From the NCBI RefSeq assembly GCF_042682745.1, contig NZ_JBHUIO010000002.1, positions 1,312,954 to 1,376,953 on the forward strand: DNA of 64,000 nt, read 5' to 3'. Source of the DNA: Tumebacillus_A lipolyticus (GTDB taxonomy: Bacteria > Bacillota > Bacilli > Tumebacillales > Tumebacillaceae). Position 1 is the stretch's first letter. Each line of letters begins with the position of its first letter. This document shows, in pieces, positions 1 to 10,700 of the stretch. The translations under genes were made by a program, and so were the position numbers. The notes beneath the pieces were generated by a model, which saw only the letters and a program-made list of their open reading frames with translations, made no database searches and was not told the origin of the DNA.

Positions 1-34
1 ACTAATTTCCACAGGTAAACGTGACAATACCAAC

Positions 35-61
35 ATTATATCAACACATTATTTCTGTCAA
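35..61 (-). promoter_or_regulatory. Candidate sigma-A promoter facing left
   Basis: On the minus strand a perfect -35 TTGACA (56-61) is followed 15 bp later by a perfect -10 TATAAT (35-40). The spacer is two bases shorter than ideal. It would drive a gene beyond the left edge, which cannot be seen. Confidence 0.45.
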
Positions 62-186
62 TTTATATCATTTTATTTTTATAACATAGAAAAAGTAACA
101 TTTTACCCTCCCGCTTGTACGCTCCACGCGCATCCCAACTAAAAAAACGGTAAAACCGCAGCAGCATCTTGAGCCGCACCAAAATG

Positions 187-227
187 AAAAAAGCGCTTGG
201 CCCAAGGAAGGCTCATAGCGCTTTTTT
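187..227 (-). terminator. Terminator of the Bcr/CflA efflux gene
   Basis: Eleven-base arms AAAAAAGCGCT (187-197) and AGCGCTTTTTT (217-227) are exact inverse complements with a 19-base loop. The A and T runs make it work in both directions. It lies 87 bp past the stop codon of the minus-strand efflux gene. Confidence 0.8.
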
Positions 228-313
228 CACATGAAGGGGTACATCCAAGCACCTTTGAAAATCGGTTTTTACAAAAAATGTATGACTTTTGCAGCGCCGC
301 CTAAGGAACAGGC

Positions 314-1525
314 TTATTTTTCAACCCGCACCATTCGCCAGTAGCACAAGATGGCGCACAGCTCTAACAAAGCGATCAAAATTCCCATCGGCAGAGCGCT
401 GTCAGATCCTGCGATTCCGACGAGCGGAGCGACGATCCCACCGATGATAAAGGTGAGCACGCCGAGCAAACCGGATGCGGTGCCCGCCGATTGGCCTTGA
501 CTTTGCATCGCCAGCGAAAAGCTGGTCGCACCGACGATCCCAACGCTTGAGACGACGAAGAACAACGGGATCAGCACGGCGAGCAGGCTCGCTTCGAGCA
601 GCAGAGCGATCAGCAGCGTGACGCCCCCCAGTGCGGCGATAATAAGTCCGCTGATCAGCAGCGCGGTGTCGCTCACCTTCCCAGAAAGCCGTCCGGTCAC
701 CTGGCCTGCGATGATGATGCCTACGCCGTTCATCGCGAAGATCATCGAGTAGGTCTGCGCAGACACCTCGTAGATGCCTTGCAGAACGAACGGAGAGCCG
801 GAGATATAGGCGAACATCGCCCCTGTCACCAGACCGGATGACAGCGCATACCCCATAAATTTACGGTCTTTGAGCAGCCCGCGGAAGATGATCCACGTGT
901 TGGCAAGACCGCCCGGTGTACGCTTTTCGGGCGGAAGCGTCTCCGGCAGGCGAATCGATACGAGCACCAACATCAGCGCCCCGATCAGCGCGAGCACGAT
1001 AAACACGCCTTCCCAAGTGGTGAACCGCATCAGCTGTCCGCCGAAGATCGGCGCTAAGATCGGAGCGGCACCGTTGATCAGCATCAACAGCGTGACAAAC
1101 TTGGTCAGCTCCGACCCCGAATAGAGATCGCGTACGATCGCGCGGGAGATGACGATGCCCGCCGCCCCTGCCAACCCTTGAATGAAGCGCAAGATCACCA
1201 ACCCCCAGATCGAAGGAGCCAGCGCGCAGAGCAACGAAGCTGCTGCATAGGCGATCAACCCGATCACCAGCGGCTTGCGACGACCGCGGACATCGCTGAG
1301 CGGGCCCACGAACAGCTGCCCGAGCGCAAGCCCGAGCAGGCAGGCGGTCAAGCTGAGCTGCGCCATCGAGGCGGTCGTGTGCATGTCGTCCGCGAGAATT
1401 GGCAGAGCGGGTAAATACATATCGAGTGACAAGGGTCCGAAAGCGGACAGAGCTCCCAAGATGACCGCCATCCAAAAACGGCCCGTTCGCGCTGGCGCCT
1501 TGGAAGTGGTCTTACGTTCGTTCAT
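314..1525 (-). CDS. Bcr/CflA-type MFS multidrug efflux transporter
   Basis: A 403-residue major facilitator with about twelve hydrophobic segments; drug:H+ antiport across the cytoplasmic membrane is the known role of this family. The signature DVRGRRKP between segments 2 and 3 and the early PLSLDMYLPALP segment are typical of Bcr/CflA proteins. The ATG at 1525 is preceded by AGGAAAAGGGG. It lies on the same strand and downstream of the NRPS-PKS genes, but a 14-bp hairpin at 1691-1726 separates them. A weak promoter-like TTGACT (1641-1646) with an AT-rich -10 region and a CACGTG-centred palindrome (1580-1589) lie in its own leader. It may export the NRPS-PKS product or give self-resistance; that is inference from position only. 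A general drug exporter unrelated to the cluster is equally possible. Confidence 0.88.
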   Translation of the reverse strand: MNERKTTSKAPARTGRFWMAVILGALSAFGPLSLDMYLPALPILADDMHTTASMAQLSLTACLLGLALGQLFVGPLSDVRGRRKPLVIGLIAYAAASLLCALAPSIWGLVILRFIQGLAGAAGIVISRAIVRDLYSGSELTKFVTLLMLINGAAPILAPIFGGQLMRFTTWEGVFIVLALIGALMLVLVSIRLPETLPPEKRTPGGLANTWIIFRGLLKDRKFMGYALSSGLVTGAMFAYISGSPFVLQGIYEVSAQTYSMIFAMNGVGIIIAGQVTGRLSGKVSDTALLISGLIIAALGGVTLLIALLLEASLLAVLIPLFFVVSSVGIVGATSFSLAMQSQGQSAGTASGLLGVLTFIIGGIVAPLVGIAGSDSALPMGILIALLELCAILCYWRMVRVEK

Positions 1526-1579
1526 CGATGATCAAAACCCCTTTTCCTAGAAATGACTTCTCCCGATCAAAAGGTAACT

Positions 1580-1589
1580 AGCACGTGCT
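1580..1589. promoter_or_regulatory. Short palindrome upstream of the efflux gene
   Basis: AGCACGTGCT is a perfect 10-bp palindrome between the candidate promoter (about 1616-1646) and the start codon of the efflux gene. It could be a repressor site, as is common for drug pumps, but no regulator gene lies next to it and the site is short. Confidence 0.25.
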
Positions 1590-1690
1590 GCACCGATATT
1601 TCGAAGTCCGTTAGTTCTAAAGTAGCAGAACATCGATCATAGTCAAGCTGTTTCGGTCGCTCCTCCCGCGATGGGTTTCTTTCCCACGAC

Positions 1691-1726
1691 GAAGCCCCAT
1701 CGAGAACCTAAGCTCGATGGGGCTTC
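1691..1726 (-). terminator. Terminator after the NRPS-PKS genes
   Basis: Perfect 14-bp arms GAAGCCCCATCGAG (1691-1704) and CTCGATGGGGCTTC (1713-1726) with an 8-base loop, starting 7 bp past the PKS stop codon. The stem is strong, but the minus-strand side lacks a good T run, so some read-through into the efflux gene is possible. Confidence 0.75.
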
Positions 1727-1732
1727 CTTTGC

Positions 1733-4700
1733 TTATTGTGAAACGGTGAGGGCGAGCAAGCTTTCGACCTCGGTTGCAAACAACCGCTCCAATCGATCGA
1801 GAGCGACCTTGTCGAACTGTCGTGCCGAATAGTTCGCCTGCACGACCCACTCCCCTTGTTGGATGCTGCTGACCAGAATCAGCGAATAGGGGGTTGGCCG
1901 TTCCATCGGCTGTTCGACATTGCCATGAAATCCAGCGCTCCACCTTGCATCGGAGCTGCCAGCCGCGTGAATCTCCCCTTGGTGGTTGAACAGAATCTGC
2001 GGTTCGCGATACCTGCTCATCCGCTCGCCGAGCGAACCGTTTTCGCTCAGGTAGCGCAACATGTTGAACGTGGCACCGCCATGCGGCATCGCTTGTAAGC
2101 GATCGCCCGCCTTGCGGATCGTCTGCTCGATCGATTCGCCAGCCGCCACCGACAGAGCGAATGGATGCGTATTGACAAAATACCCCACCGTGCGGCTGAG
2201 ATCGAGCATCGCCTCACCGCCCAGCTCATCGCGACCATGACCGTTGATCGCAAAACTGATCAGCTCCTCGTCACTCCAGATCGAGAGCACGCGAGCGACA
2301 ATTCCGGTCAGCACGTCTTTGAGCTGGACATCGAGATCGGCCGGGACGGTGGAACGAAGCTTCGCGGTGCTCGGTCCGTCCAATCGGAACTCACGGACGC
2401 GCATGTCCGCTTGGGTGCTCAGCTCCTGCTGTGGATCGACCAACCGCCTGCTGGCAGACTCGATCTCTTCCAACACCGGCTCCCAGAAGCGATCCAACTC
2501 GGCACTCTGTTCAGAGTCGATATACGCTTGGCAAGCGTCGACCCACTCCTGATAGGAGGAGCTGCTATCCGCAGAGGTCGCTTGCTCGCCCCGATCCAAC
2601 GATTCATACGCTTCAATAAAATCTTCAATCAGGATCGCACCGGACACTCGATCGCTGTACAGATGCGAGACGACCCACAGCAGACGGTATCGATCCGCCC
2701 CAAGATCGAAGAGCGCCGCGCGATTCATCAGCCCCTGATCGAAGGTGATGCTTTTGGCAAGCTCCAGCTCCAATCGCAAATATTCAGCATCTTGTGCCTC
2801 TCCGTCCGCAAATGAAGAGAGGTCGTAGCGCAGCAGTTCGATCTGCACATCTTGCATCGGCAAGATCACCTGTCTGATCTGCTTCCCCTCTCGATGATAG
2901 GTGGCGCGCAGCATATCATGGCGCTCATGCAGCGCATCGAGCGCACGTTGCACCACATCCCCGCGGATGTGCGTCGCCTCAAGGCTGATCGGAAGGAAGT
3001 AGAACTCCGGGTCGAGCACCGAGTCGAAAACCCACCGCTGAATGTGCGACAGCTGCACTTCGCCCTCGACCGCGCGCTCTTTTTTGACAGGCAACTCGCG
3101 ACCCGCCTCCGTTGCCTTTTGCTCGATGAAGCGGACAAGATCGTCAAACTGCGCATGGCGATAGAGGTCGCTCAACTGGAGGCGGAGTTGAAACGCTTTG
3201 TTCAAGCGCGACTGTACCTGAATCATGTTCAGCGATTCGCCACCGAGCGTTAAAAAGTTGTCATCGCCCGCAATCTCTCGAACGCCTAGCACTTCGCGCC
3301 AGATGATGCGCACCCACTCTTCTGGCGATCGCGTCACCATCGCCTCATCCGTTGTCGAATCGGTCGACATCGGCTCGCGCACATCCGCTTCCGCCCCGCG
3401 CCTTTGCTTGCTGTATTCCGCCTGCTGCTCGATCCAGCAGGATTTGAGATCGAAGCCGTAAGTCGGGCCGTGCACGCGTCGGTACGAGTATTCTTTGTCG
3501 ACCGCTTGCCAATCGATGTTCGCCCCATCGCACCAGATGCGCCCGAGGCTGTCCTGAATCGTTTTCCACTGCGGCTCTTTGCGGTTCAGCGAAGGCACGG
3601 CGATCAGGCTGTCATCTGTCGCCATCGTTCCGATCAGCGCGGTGAGCACCGGATGGGGCCCCATCTCGATAAAGACGTTCGCTCCATCCGCAAAAAGCGC
3701 TTCCGCCGATGCGGCAAACTGCACCGTCTCCGCCAGATGGCGGCACCAATAGTCTGCTTGCAGCGCCCTGCCTTGCACCATCTCGCCATCCAGATTGCTG
3801 ACGAGCGGAATCTGCAGCGGGTGAAGTTCGATCTCCCGTTCCACAAACTGTCGGAACGGCTCGACGATCGGCTCAGACAGCATCGTGTGTGTCGCAGTGG
3901 ACATCTTCACACGGCGATGCATCACATCATCCTGCTCCAAGCGGGCGGCCAGCAGATCGATCTGCTCCCTTCGACCGCCGATCACAAACTGCTGCGGCGA
4001 GTTGATCGTCGCGATCGCCACATCGTTCGGATAGAGCGCGACATACTGCTCCACCTGCTCACGCGTGCTGCTGATCGAGAGCATCGCGGTGTCTTTGATC
4101 CCCTCATAGATCAGCTGTCCTCGCTTGGCTACCAGTCGCAGCGCATCCCGCAGCGTCAGACCTCCCGCGATGCAGGCGGCGACATACTCGCCTAGACTGT
4201 GGCCAAACACATAGTCTGGACGAACGCCCCACGACATCCAAAGCTGCGCCAGCGCATACTCGACGATAAACAGCGCGACAGAGGTCACATGAAATTGATC
4301 GAGTTCCGCTCGGTAGGCAGGGTCGAACATGTACTCCTGCATCGTCCGTGGAAAAAGCGGGTTGGCGATCGCAAAGCATTCCTCACACGCCGTTTTGAAA
4401 ACGGACGACGTTTGATACAGGGTTTGTCCCATCCCTGTGTATTGCGAGCCCTGCCCGCTGAATAGAAAGACGATCTTGCGCTCCTGCTCTCGCGTCCTGC
4501 CCGAGAGCTGCTCTGCCAGCTGTTGCTGGCAGAGCGCCTTCAGTTCCTCCCTGTCTTGCGCGACCAACGTCACCCGATGGTCAAAGGCAACCCGTCCGAC
4601 GTGCAGCGTATGCGCGAGGTCGCCCAGCTGCTGATCCGGTTCGTAATCGAGATGGTGCAAGAGCTTCTCGACAGCGTTTCGCGCCGCCTGCCGACTGTGC

Positions 4701-4750
4701 CCAGAGAGGGTGAACAGATGATGCGTTCGTTCCCTTCCAATCGTGTTCAC
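1733..4750 (-). CDS. PKS AT-ACP protein with C-terminal condensation/epimerisation-like domain
   Basis: 1005 residues starting at GTG 4750, preceded by AGGAGGT six bases upstream; a longer in-frame ORF overlapping the NRPS end has no such site. Domain order: KS-AT linker (about 5-90), acyltransferase (about 93-400; FSGQGSQ, active serine 185 in GHSLGE), acyl carrier protein (about 475-545; phosphopantetheine serine 506 in LGGESL), then a condensation-superfamily domain (about 565-1005). That last domain looks most like an epimerisation domain (NGHGRDE, DLSRTVGYF, ILFNHQGE) but its core HHxxxDG motif reads SHLYSDR at 695-701; the second histidine and the aspartate remain. The AT motif usually reading HAFH (malonyl) reads TATH at 285-288, so the extender unit is uncertain. 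It completes the PKS module whose ketosynthase ends the upstream NRPS, 26 bp away. No thioesterase or reductase follows, so product release is unexplained. Confidence 0.9.
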   Translation of the reverse strand: MNTIGRERTHHLFTLSGHSRQAARNAVEKLLHHLDYEPDQQLGDLAHTLHVGRVAFDHRVTLVAQDREELKALCQQQLAEQLSGRTREQERKIVFLFSGQGSQYTGMGQTLYQTSSVFKTACEECFAIANPLFPRTMQEYMFDPAYRAELDQFHVTSVALFIVEYALAQLWMSWGVRPDYVFGHSLGEYVAACIAGGLTLRDALRLVAKRGQLIYEGIKDTAMLSISSTREQVEQYVALYPNDVAIATINSPQQFVIGGRREQIDLLAARLEQDDVMHRRVKMSTATHTMLSEPIVEPFRQFVEREIELHPLQIPLVSNLDGEMVQGRALQADYWCRHLAETVQFAASAEALFADGANVFIEMGPHPVLTALIGTMATDDSLIAVPSLNRKEPQWKTIQDSLGRIWCDGANIDWQAVDKEYSYRRVHGPTYGFDLKSCWIEQQAEYSKQRRGAEADVREPMSTDSTTDEAMVTRSPEEWVRIIWREVLGVREIAGDDNFLTLGGESLNMIQVQSRLNKAFQLRLQLSDLYRHAQFDDLVRFIEQKATEAGRELPVKKERAVEGEVQLSHIQRWVFDSVLDPEFYFLPISLEATHIRGDVVQRALDALHERHDMLRATYHREGKQIRQVILPMQDVQIELLRYDLSSFADGEAQDAEYLRLELELAKSITFDQGLMNRAALFDLGADRYRLLWVVSHLYSDRVSGAILIEDFIEAYESLDRGEQATSADSSSSYQEWVDACQAYIDSEQSAELDRFWEPVLEEIESASRRLVDPQQELSTQADMRVREFRLDGPSTAKLRSTVPADLDVQLKDVLTGIVARVLSIWSDEELISFAINGHGRDELGGEAMLDLSRTVGYFVNTHPFALSVAAGESIEQTIRKAGDRLQAMPHGGATFNMLRYLSENGSLGERMSRYREPQILFNHQGEIHAAGSSDARWSAGFHGNVEQPMERPTPYSLILVSSIQQGEWVVQANYSARQFDKVALDRLERLFATEVESLLALTVSQ

Positions 4751-4776
4751 GCGAACACCTCCTGTATGTCTGATCC

Positions 4777-7700
4777 TTATTTGAGCGGCGCTTCTTCCAT
4801 GATCACATGAGCGTTCGTTCCGCCGATGCCAAACGCGCTGACCCCCGCCCGAAGCGGTCCGTTTTTCCGCAACCACCGCTTGTGCTCGGTGTTGACGTAG
4901 AACGGGCTGTGTTCAAAACCGCAGGCTGGATTGGGGCTGTTAAAGTGCAGGCTCGGCACCAACTCGCCATACTTCATGCACAGCGCCACTTTGATCAGAC
5001 CTGCTAAGCCTGCCGCAGCATCCGTATGCCCGATGTTGCTCTTGACCGACCCGATCGCGCAGTAGTGCGCCTCTTGCTGGTGACCGAACGCATGCTTCAG
5101 CGCCGCCAGCTCGATCGGATCGCCAAGGTTGGTGCCCGTGCCGTGCGCTTCGATATAGGTGATCGTCGACGGATCGACGCCTGCGATGCGCTGCGCTCTG
5201 GCGATCACTTCCGCTTGGCCCTGCTGGCTCGGTGCGGTATAGCCGATCTTGGCATGCCCGTCATTGTTGAGCGCCGACCCTTTGATCACCGCATAGATCG
5301 GGTCGCCGTCGCGCTTGGCGTCAGCGAGGCGTTTGAGCAGAACGACCCCCACGCCGTTGCCCGGCACGGTGCCCTCAGCAGACTGATCGAACGCTCGGCA
5401 ATGCCCATCCGGCGAGAGGATAAAGCCCGGCTCGTACAGATAGCCCACCTTTTGCGGCGTCTGCACCGAGATTCCGCCCGCCAGCGCATAGTCTGACTGC
5501 CCGGAAAGCAAGCTTTGGCAGGCGAGATGGACAGCTGTCAGCGAGGAGGAGCAGGCAGAGTCGACGACGACGCTCTCTCCGCGCAGATCCAATTTGTACG
5601 ACAGGCGCGTCGCCGTAAACTTGCGATTGGTCAGGATGTCGGAGCTGAATTCATCCGGCACGCCCGCACCTGCCGCTCCCCTTCCATATCGGGTGTCAGA
5701 CACCCCGGCAAAGACAGATGTGGTCGCGTTGATCTCCGGCAGTCGATAGCCCGCGTTTTCGATCGCCTCCCAGGAGCAGAGCATGAACAGGCGCTGTTGC
5801 GGGTCTGTCTGGCTCGCTTCCCGATCGGTCATCTGGAAAAGCGCCGGATCGAACTGGTCGATCTCCTCCAGCCATCCTTCGCGCAGGACATAGCGGCTTC
5901 GCTCCGCTTCGTCCAGCTCGGCAAAAGAGTCGGGCAGGCTTTCCAGCGGAACATCGCGGATCAGCTCTTTCCCCTCGCGCAAGTTCTGCCAATATTCATA
6001 CGGGTTCTTCGCCCCAGGGAAGCGCAAGCCGATGCCGATGATCGCCACCGCGTCTTCCTCAGCGCGCGCCGGAGTTGGCAGCGTGGGCGAGCGATCTTCT
6101 GGCTCGACCGATGCATCGTCGCCAAGCGCCACCGCGAGCTCGCGCACCGTGGTGTGCTGGAACAGTTCGAGGATCGGCAGCTTGATGTCCAGCTGCTGCT
6201 GCAACGCTTTCTGCACTTTCGTCAGCAGCAGAGAATGCCCACCGATGTCAAAAAAGTTGTCATCCGAGCCGATCTCGCTGCGGTCGCACTCCAATACGTC
6301 CGCCCAGATCGCCGCGATCTGCTCTTGGAGCTTCGAGGTGCTGACCTGCGCCTGCCCAGTGTCAACAGATCGCCCGATCGGCGATCCTGTTGGCACAGCA
6401 TGCGAGCGTGCGCTGAGCGATCGACGATCCACTTTGCCGGTCGGTGAGAGCGGCATGCTGGCGAGCTGGGTCAGGCGAGCAGGCACCATCCAACTCGGCA
6501 GCGCTTGGCCGAGGAAGCTTCGCAAGTCGAGCTCCCCCGCTCCCCCGGCGCTCGTGTAAAACCCGTGGAGCGCGTTGCTGCCATCTGGCGCTTGTTCCAC
6601 GATCACGCCTGCCAGCTCAACAGCAGGATGGCGCAAGATCGCCGCTTCGATTTCACCGATCTCGATGCGGTACCCGCGCACCTTCACCTGGTCGTCAATC
6701 CGTCCGACCACCTCCAGCGTACCGTCTGGCAACAGGCGACCGCGATCTCCCGACCGGTAGACTTTGCTGTTTACAGCCGGGCCAAATCGGTCGCGGAACG
6801 GATGGTCGACAAACGATCTGGCCGACGTTTCCGGCTGGTTCAGATAGCCTTTTGACATCGCGACCGACTCGATGATGATCTCGCCTGGCACGTTGACCGG
6901 ACAGAGCGTTCCGTGCGGGCCGACCACGAAGAGCTTGTAGTTGGCCAGCGGCTTCCCGATCGGTACGCGGAGCATTTCATCGGGGATCTTGCTTACGATC
7001 TCGTGTGTCGCGCAGTAGACGGTGGTCTCGGTCGGCCCGCAGACGTTGATCACCTGCACCTCCGTCCCGAACTTCCGCTGCCACTTGCGCAACACATCCC
7101 CGGTCAGCAGTTCGCCCCCGACATGCATCATCCGCAGCGTTTTGAGCTTGGAAACGTCTTCTGCGCTCAGATGATCGGCCAAGTGTTTGAAGAACGTGAC
7201 CATCAGCATCACGCAGGTCGCTTTGCTGTGTTGCACTTCTTCGGCAAACTTCGCTGCCGAGAGCCGCCCTTCTTTTGACAGCAGATGGACGCGCCCGCCG
7301 AGCAGCAGCCCGACAAACGTGTCCCAGACGGATGCATCGAAGCTGAACGAAGAAAATTCGAGCATCACATCATCCGCTCCGAAGCGGTAGTGCTCCTGCG
7401 CCCACAGGACGAGGTTGATCACACCGCGGTGGGCCATCTGCGCCCCTTTCGGCTGTCCGGTCGACCCGGAGGTGTAGATCAGATAGGCCAGATCGTCCGC
7501 TTCGCTCTGTGGCGGCAGATCGCTCGTATCAGCGAGGGCGCTCGCCTCCTCGATCTGCAAGATCTGCACGCGCAGCTCAGGCTCCGTTTCCAGCAATGTC
7601 TGCAACTGATCTGCATGCGCAAGATCGGTCAGCAGATAGGGCGCCCGACAATCGCCGAGCATATAGCGGATGCGCGCTTCCGGATAGTCTGGATCGATCG

Positions 7701-10700
7701 GCACGTAGACGCCGCCCGCTTTCAGCACGCCGAGCAGCGCGATGACCGTCTCGATGCTCCGCTCCATGACGATGCTGACGAACTGCCCGCGCACAAGCCC
7801 CCGCTCGCGCAACAGATGGGCCACCTGATTGGAGCGCTCGTTCAGCTCCCGATAGGTGAGTTCGCCATGCTCCGAGGAGAGGGCGATCTTCGATCCGTGC
7901 AGATGAGCCGAGCGGTAGAACATCTCCGGCAGCGTTCGGTCGAGATCATACGCTCTGTTCGTATCGTTCAGTCGCGCGTACAGTTCAACATCTTTCGCCG
8001 TCAGCAATTCGAGCTCGCCGAGCGGCGCTGTCAATCGATCCGCATAGGCTGCCAGCACTTGCTGATACAGAGCGGCAAACTGTTCGACCGTCTCCGCTGC
8101 AAACAGGTCGGTGTTATATTCGAACGCGATCTCCATGCCTGCCGCCTGCTCGATCGCAAACAGCGAGAGATCCACCTTCGCACTCTTGTGTTCCATCTCT
8201 GCCGATAAGTTGACAAATCGCAACTGCTCATTCCCAACCGCCTCTTCATCCCCCGCATGCAACGTGAACATGGTCGAGAAGATCGGCGAGCGGCTCGCAT
8301 CGCGATCCGGGTTCACTTTTTCCACCAGCAGGTCGAACGAGTACGCCTGGTGCTCATAGGCGCGAAGAAACCGCTCTTTCACTTCGGCCAGCACATCTTG
8401 CAGTGTTGAAACGCTCTCCGTGCGCGTGCGGATCGCCAACATGTTGACGAAGAAGCCGACCAAAGGTTCGATGCTTTCATCGATGCGCCCGGCGACCGGC
8501 GTGCCGACGATGATGTCATCCGCATGAGTCAGCCGGTTCAACAGCGTGACGTAGGCGGCGAACATCAGCATAAACATCGAGGTCTCTTCCCGTTTTGCCA
8601 CCTCGCGCAACTTCACTTCCAACTCGCGCGGCAAGGCGATCTTCTGCAGGGCTCCGTGAAACGTCATCACCTCTGGGCGCGGGAAGTCGGTCGGCAGTTC
8701 TAGCACCGGCAGCGGCTTGTTCAGCTCCTCCAGCCAAAATAGCTCGTGCGCTCGCCAGCTGCCCGCCGCAAGCTCGCGGTTCTGCCATGCTGCATACTCC
8801 ACATAGCGCACGTCAAGCGGCGTCCATTCTGGCGTGTCTCCGCCCAAGAGCGCCTGATACGCTTCAGCCAGGTCGGAGAACAGCACCTCATAGCTCCATC
8901 CGTCATAGACGATGTGGTGAATGTTCAAGTAGAGCTGGTATTCTTCTTCCCCGCGCTTGAACAGGATCGCGCGCACCAACGGGCCGCTGGTGAGATCGAA
9001 CGGATCGGCGTTGATCTCTTCCACCTTCAACCGCAAAAACTCATCCTGCATCGGTCGATCGAGCGCGCTCAGGTCGCGATAGGCGAGCGGAATCTCCCGA
9101 TCGATCACTTTCTGGCGCGGCTCGCCCTCCCGTTCGAACACGATCGTGCGAAGCGATTCATGCCGTTGCACCACGAGCTGCCAAGCGGCTGCAAACGTCG
9201 CCACTTCTAACGAACCATAGTGGGCGACCATCGTCGGCACATCATAGACGCGGTTGTGCGGGTCGATCTGGTAGATAAACCAAAGGCGCTTTTGCGCATG
9301 CGAGAGCTGATAATCCTCCTGTTCAGGCAAGCGCTGAATCGCTTTTTGCAGCCCCGCCTGCTCCTCGCCTGACAGCGAGGCGAGGTGGGCGGCCATCTCA
9401 CGCAGCGATCCGTACAGGAAGACATCTTTCATTTCGATCGGCAGCCCAAGCCCTCGCTTCACACGGTTCAAAAACTGGATCGCCAACAGCGAATGCCCGC
9501 CCAGCTCGAAGAAATGGTCATGTCTGGAGATTTGCTCGCGGTGGAAGATGCCCGACCAGATGGCAGCCACCTTCTGCTCCCACTCCGTCTCCGGCGCAAC
9601 ATATGCTTGCGCTGGCGCTTCCTCACAGGTCAAGGCGAGCTCCATCAGCGCTTTGCGATCCACCTTGCCGTTTGCAAGCATCGGCAGCTCCGCAAGCTCC
9701 ACCAGCTGTGACGGAATCATATAGGCGGGCAATTTTTCTTCCAGGCTGCTGCGCAAGTCGCGCGCAGAAGTGCCCAGCTCGCTCGGCACGTAGAAAGCGA
9801 CCAAGTCGTTGCGACCTGACTCGTCGGGTCGCACCACCACCATCGCCGAGCGGACGGCCGGCTGTTGCAACAGCGCTTCTTCAATCTCGCCCAATTCGAC
9901 GCGGTAGCCGCGCACTTTCACCTGCGAGTCGCGGCGACCGATAAACTGAATCTCGCCGCTCCGCAGCAGGCGCACGATGTCGCCCGTCTTGTACATCCGC
10001 TGTTCCGCATGATGCGGATGGCGGAGGAACGCCTCTTCCGTTCGCTCCGGTTGATTCAAATACCCTTTTGCCAAGCCCACCCCTTCGATGTACAGCTCGC
10101 CAGGCACATTGATCGGGCAGAGCTGGAAGTGTTTGTTTCGCACCGAGACTTGCATGTTGGCCAGCGGGCGCCCGATCGGCACAGACGATCCTTCTGGATC
10201 GAGCTGCTCACAGATGCGATAGATCGTCGTGAAGACGGTCGCTTCGGTCGGGCCGTACATGTGTGCCAACTCGATCTCCGTTCCGAAACGCTCTTGCCAC
10301 AGGCGCACGCTTTCCGCTTGGATCGCCTCGCCCCCAAAGAAGATCGACCTAAACTTCGTCTCCGCAAAATCGTCTGGGAGCGCCATCGCAAACTCGCGGA
10401 AGATCGCAGTCGGCAAGAAGACCAGCTTCGCATCTGTGCGCTTCACCGCCTCGGCGAACAGCTCTGCCGATTGGCGCTCGCGCTCCGAGAGCACGTACAG
10501 GTGGGAGCCGTGCAACAGCGCAGCATAGATCTCCCAGACGGAGCCGTCAAAGCTGTGCGTCGCATAGTTTAAGAACGTCTTGCGATCTTCCTCCGCATAC
10601 TGCTCTTTGGTCCACTGCGCCAGGCTGACCACACCGCGATGGCTGATCATCGTGCCTTTGGGCAGACCGGTCGAACCGGACGTGTAGATCATGTACGCCA

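Larger units (their letters stand above)
1..313. other. Non-coding left edge
   Basis: AT-rich stretch at the left edge with no supported gene. It holds a promoter-like pair facing left out of the window (35-61) and the terminator hairpin downstream of the efflux gene (187-227). I see nothing else in it. Confidence 0.6.

Noticed and set aside
4751..4876. N-terminal extension of the PKS protein overlapping the NRPS end
   Set aside because: The extension sequence is unlike any PKS linker and the GTG at 4750 has the only good ribosome binding site.
4740..4880. Frameshift or sequencing error joining NRPS and PKS
   Set aside because: A stop codon, AGGAGGT and a GTG start are all properly spaced, so a true split is more likely; kept as the refuting possibility in the findings.
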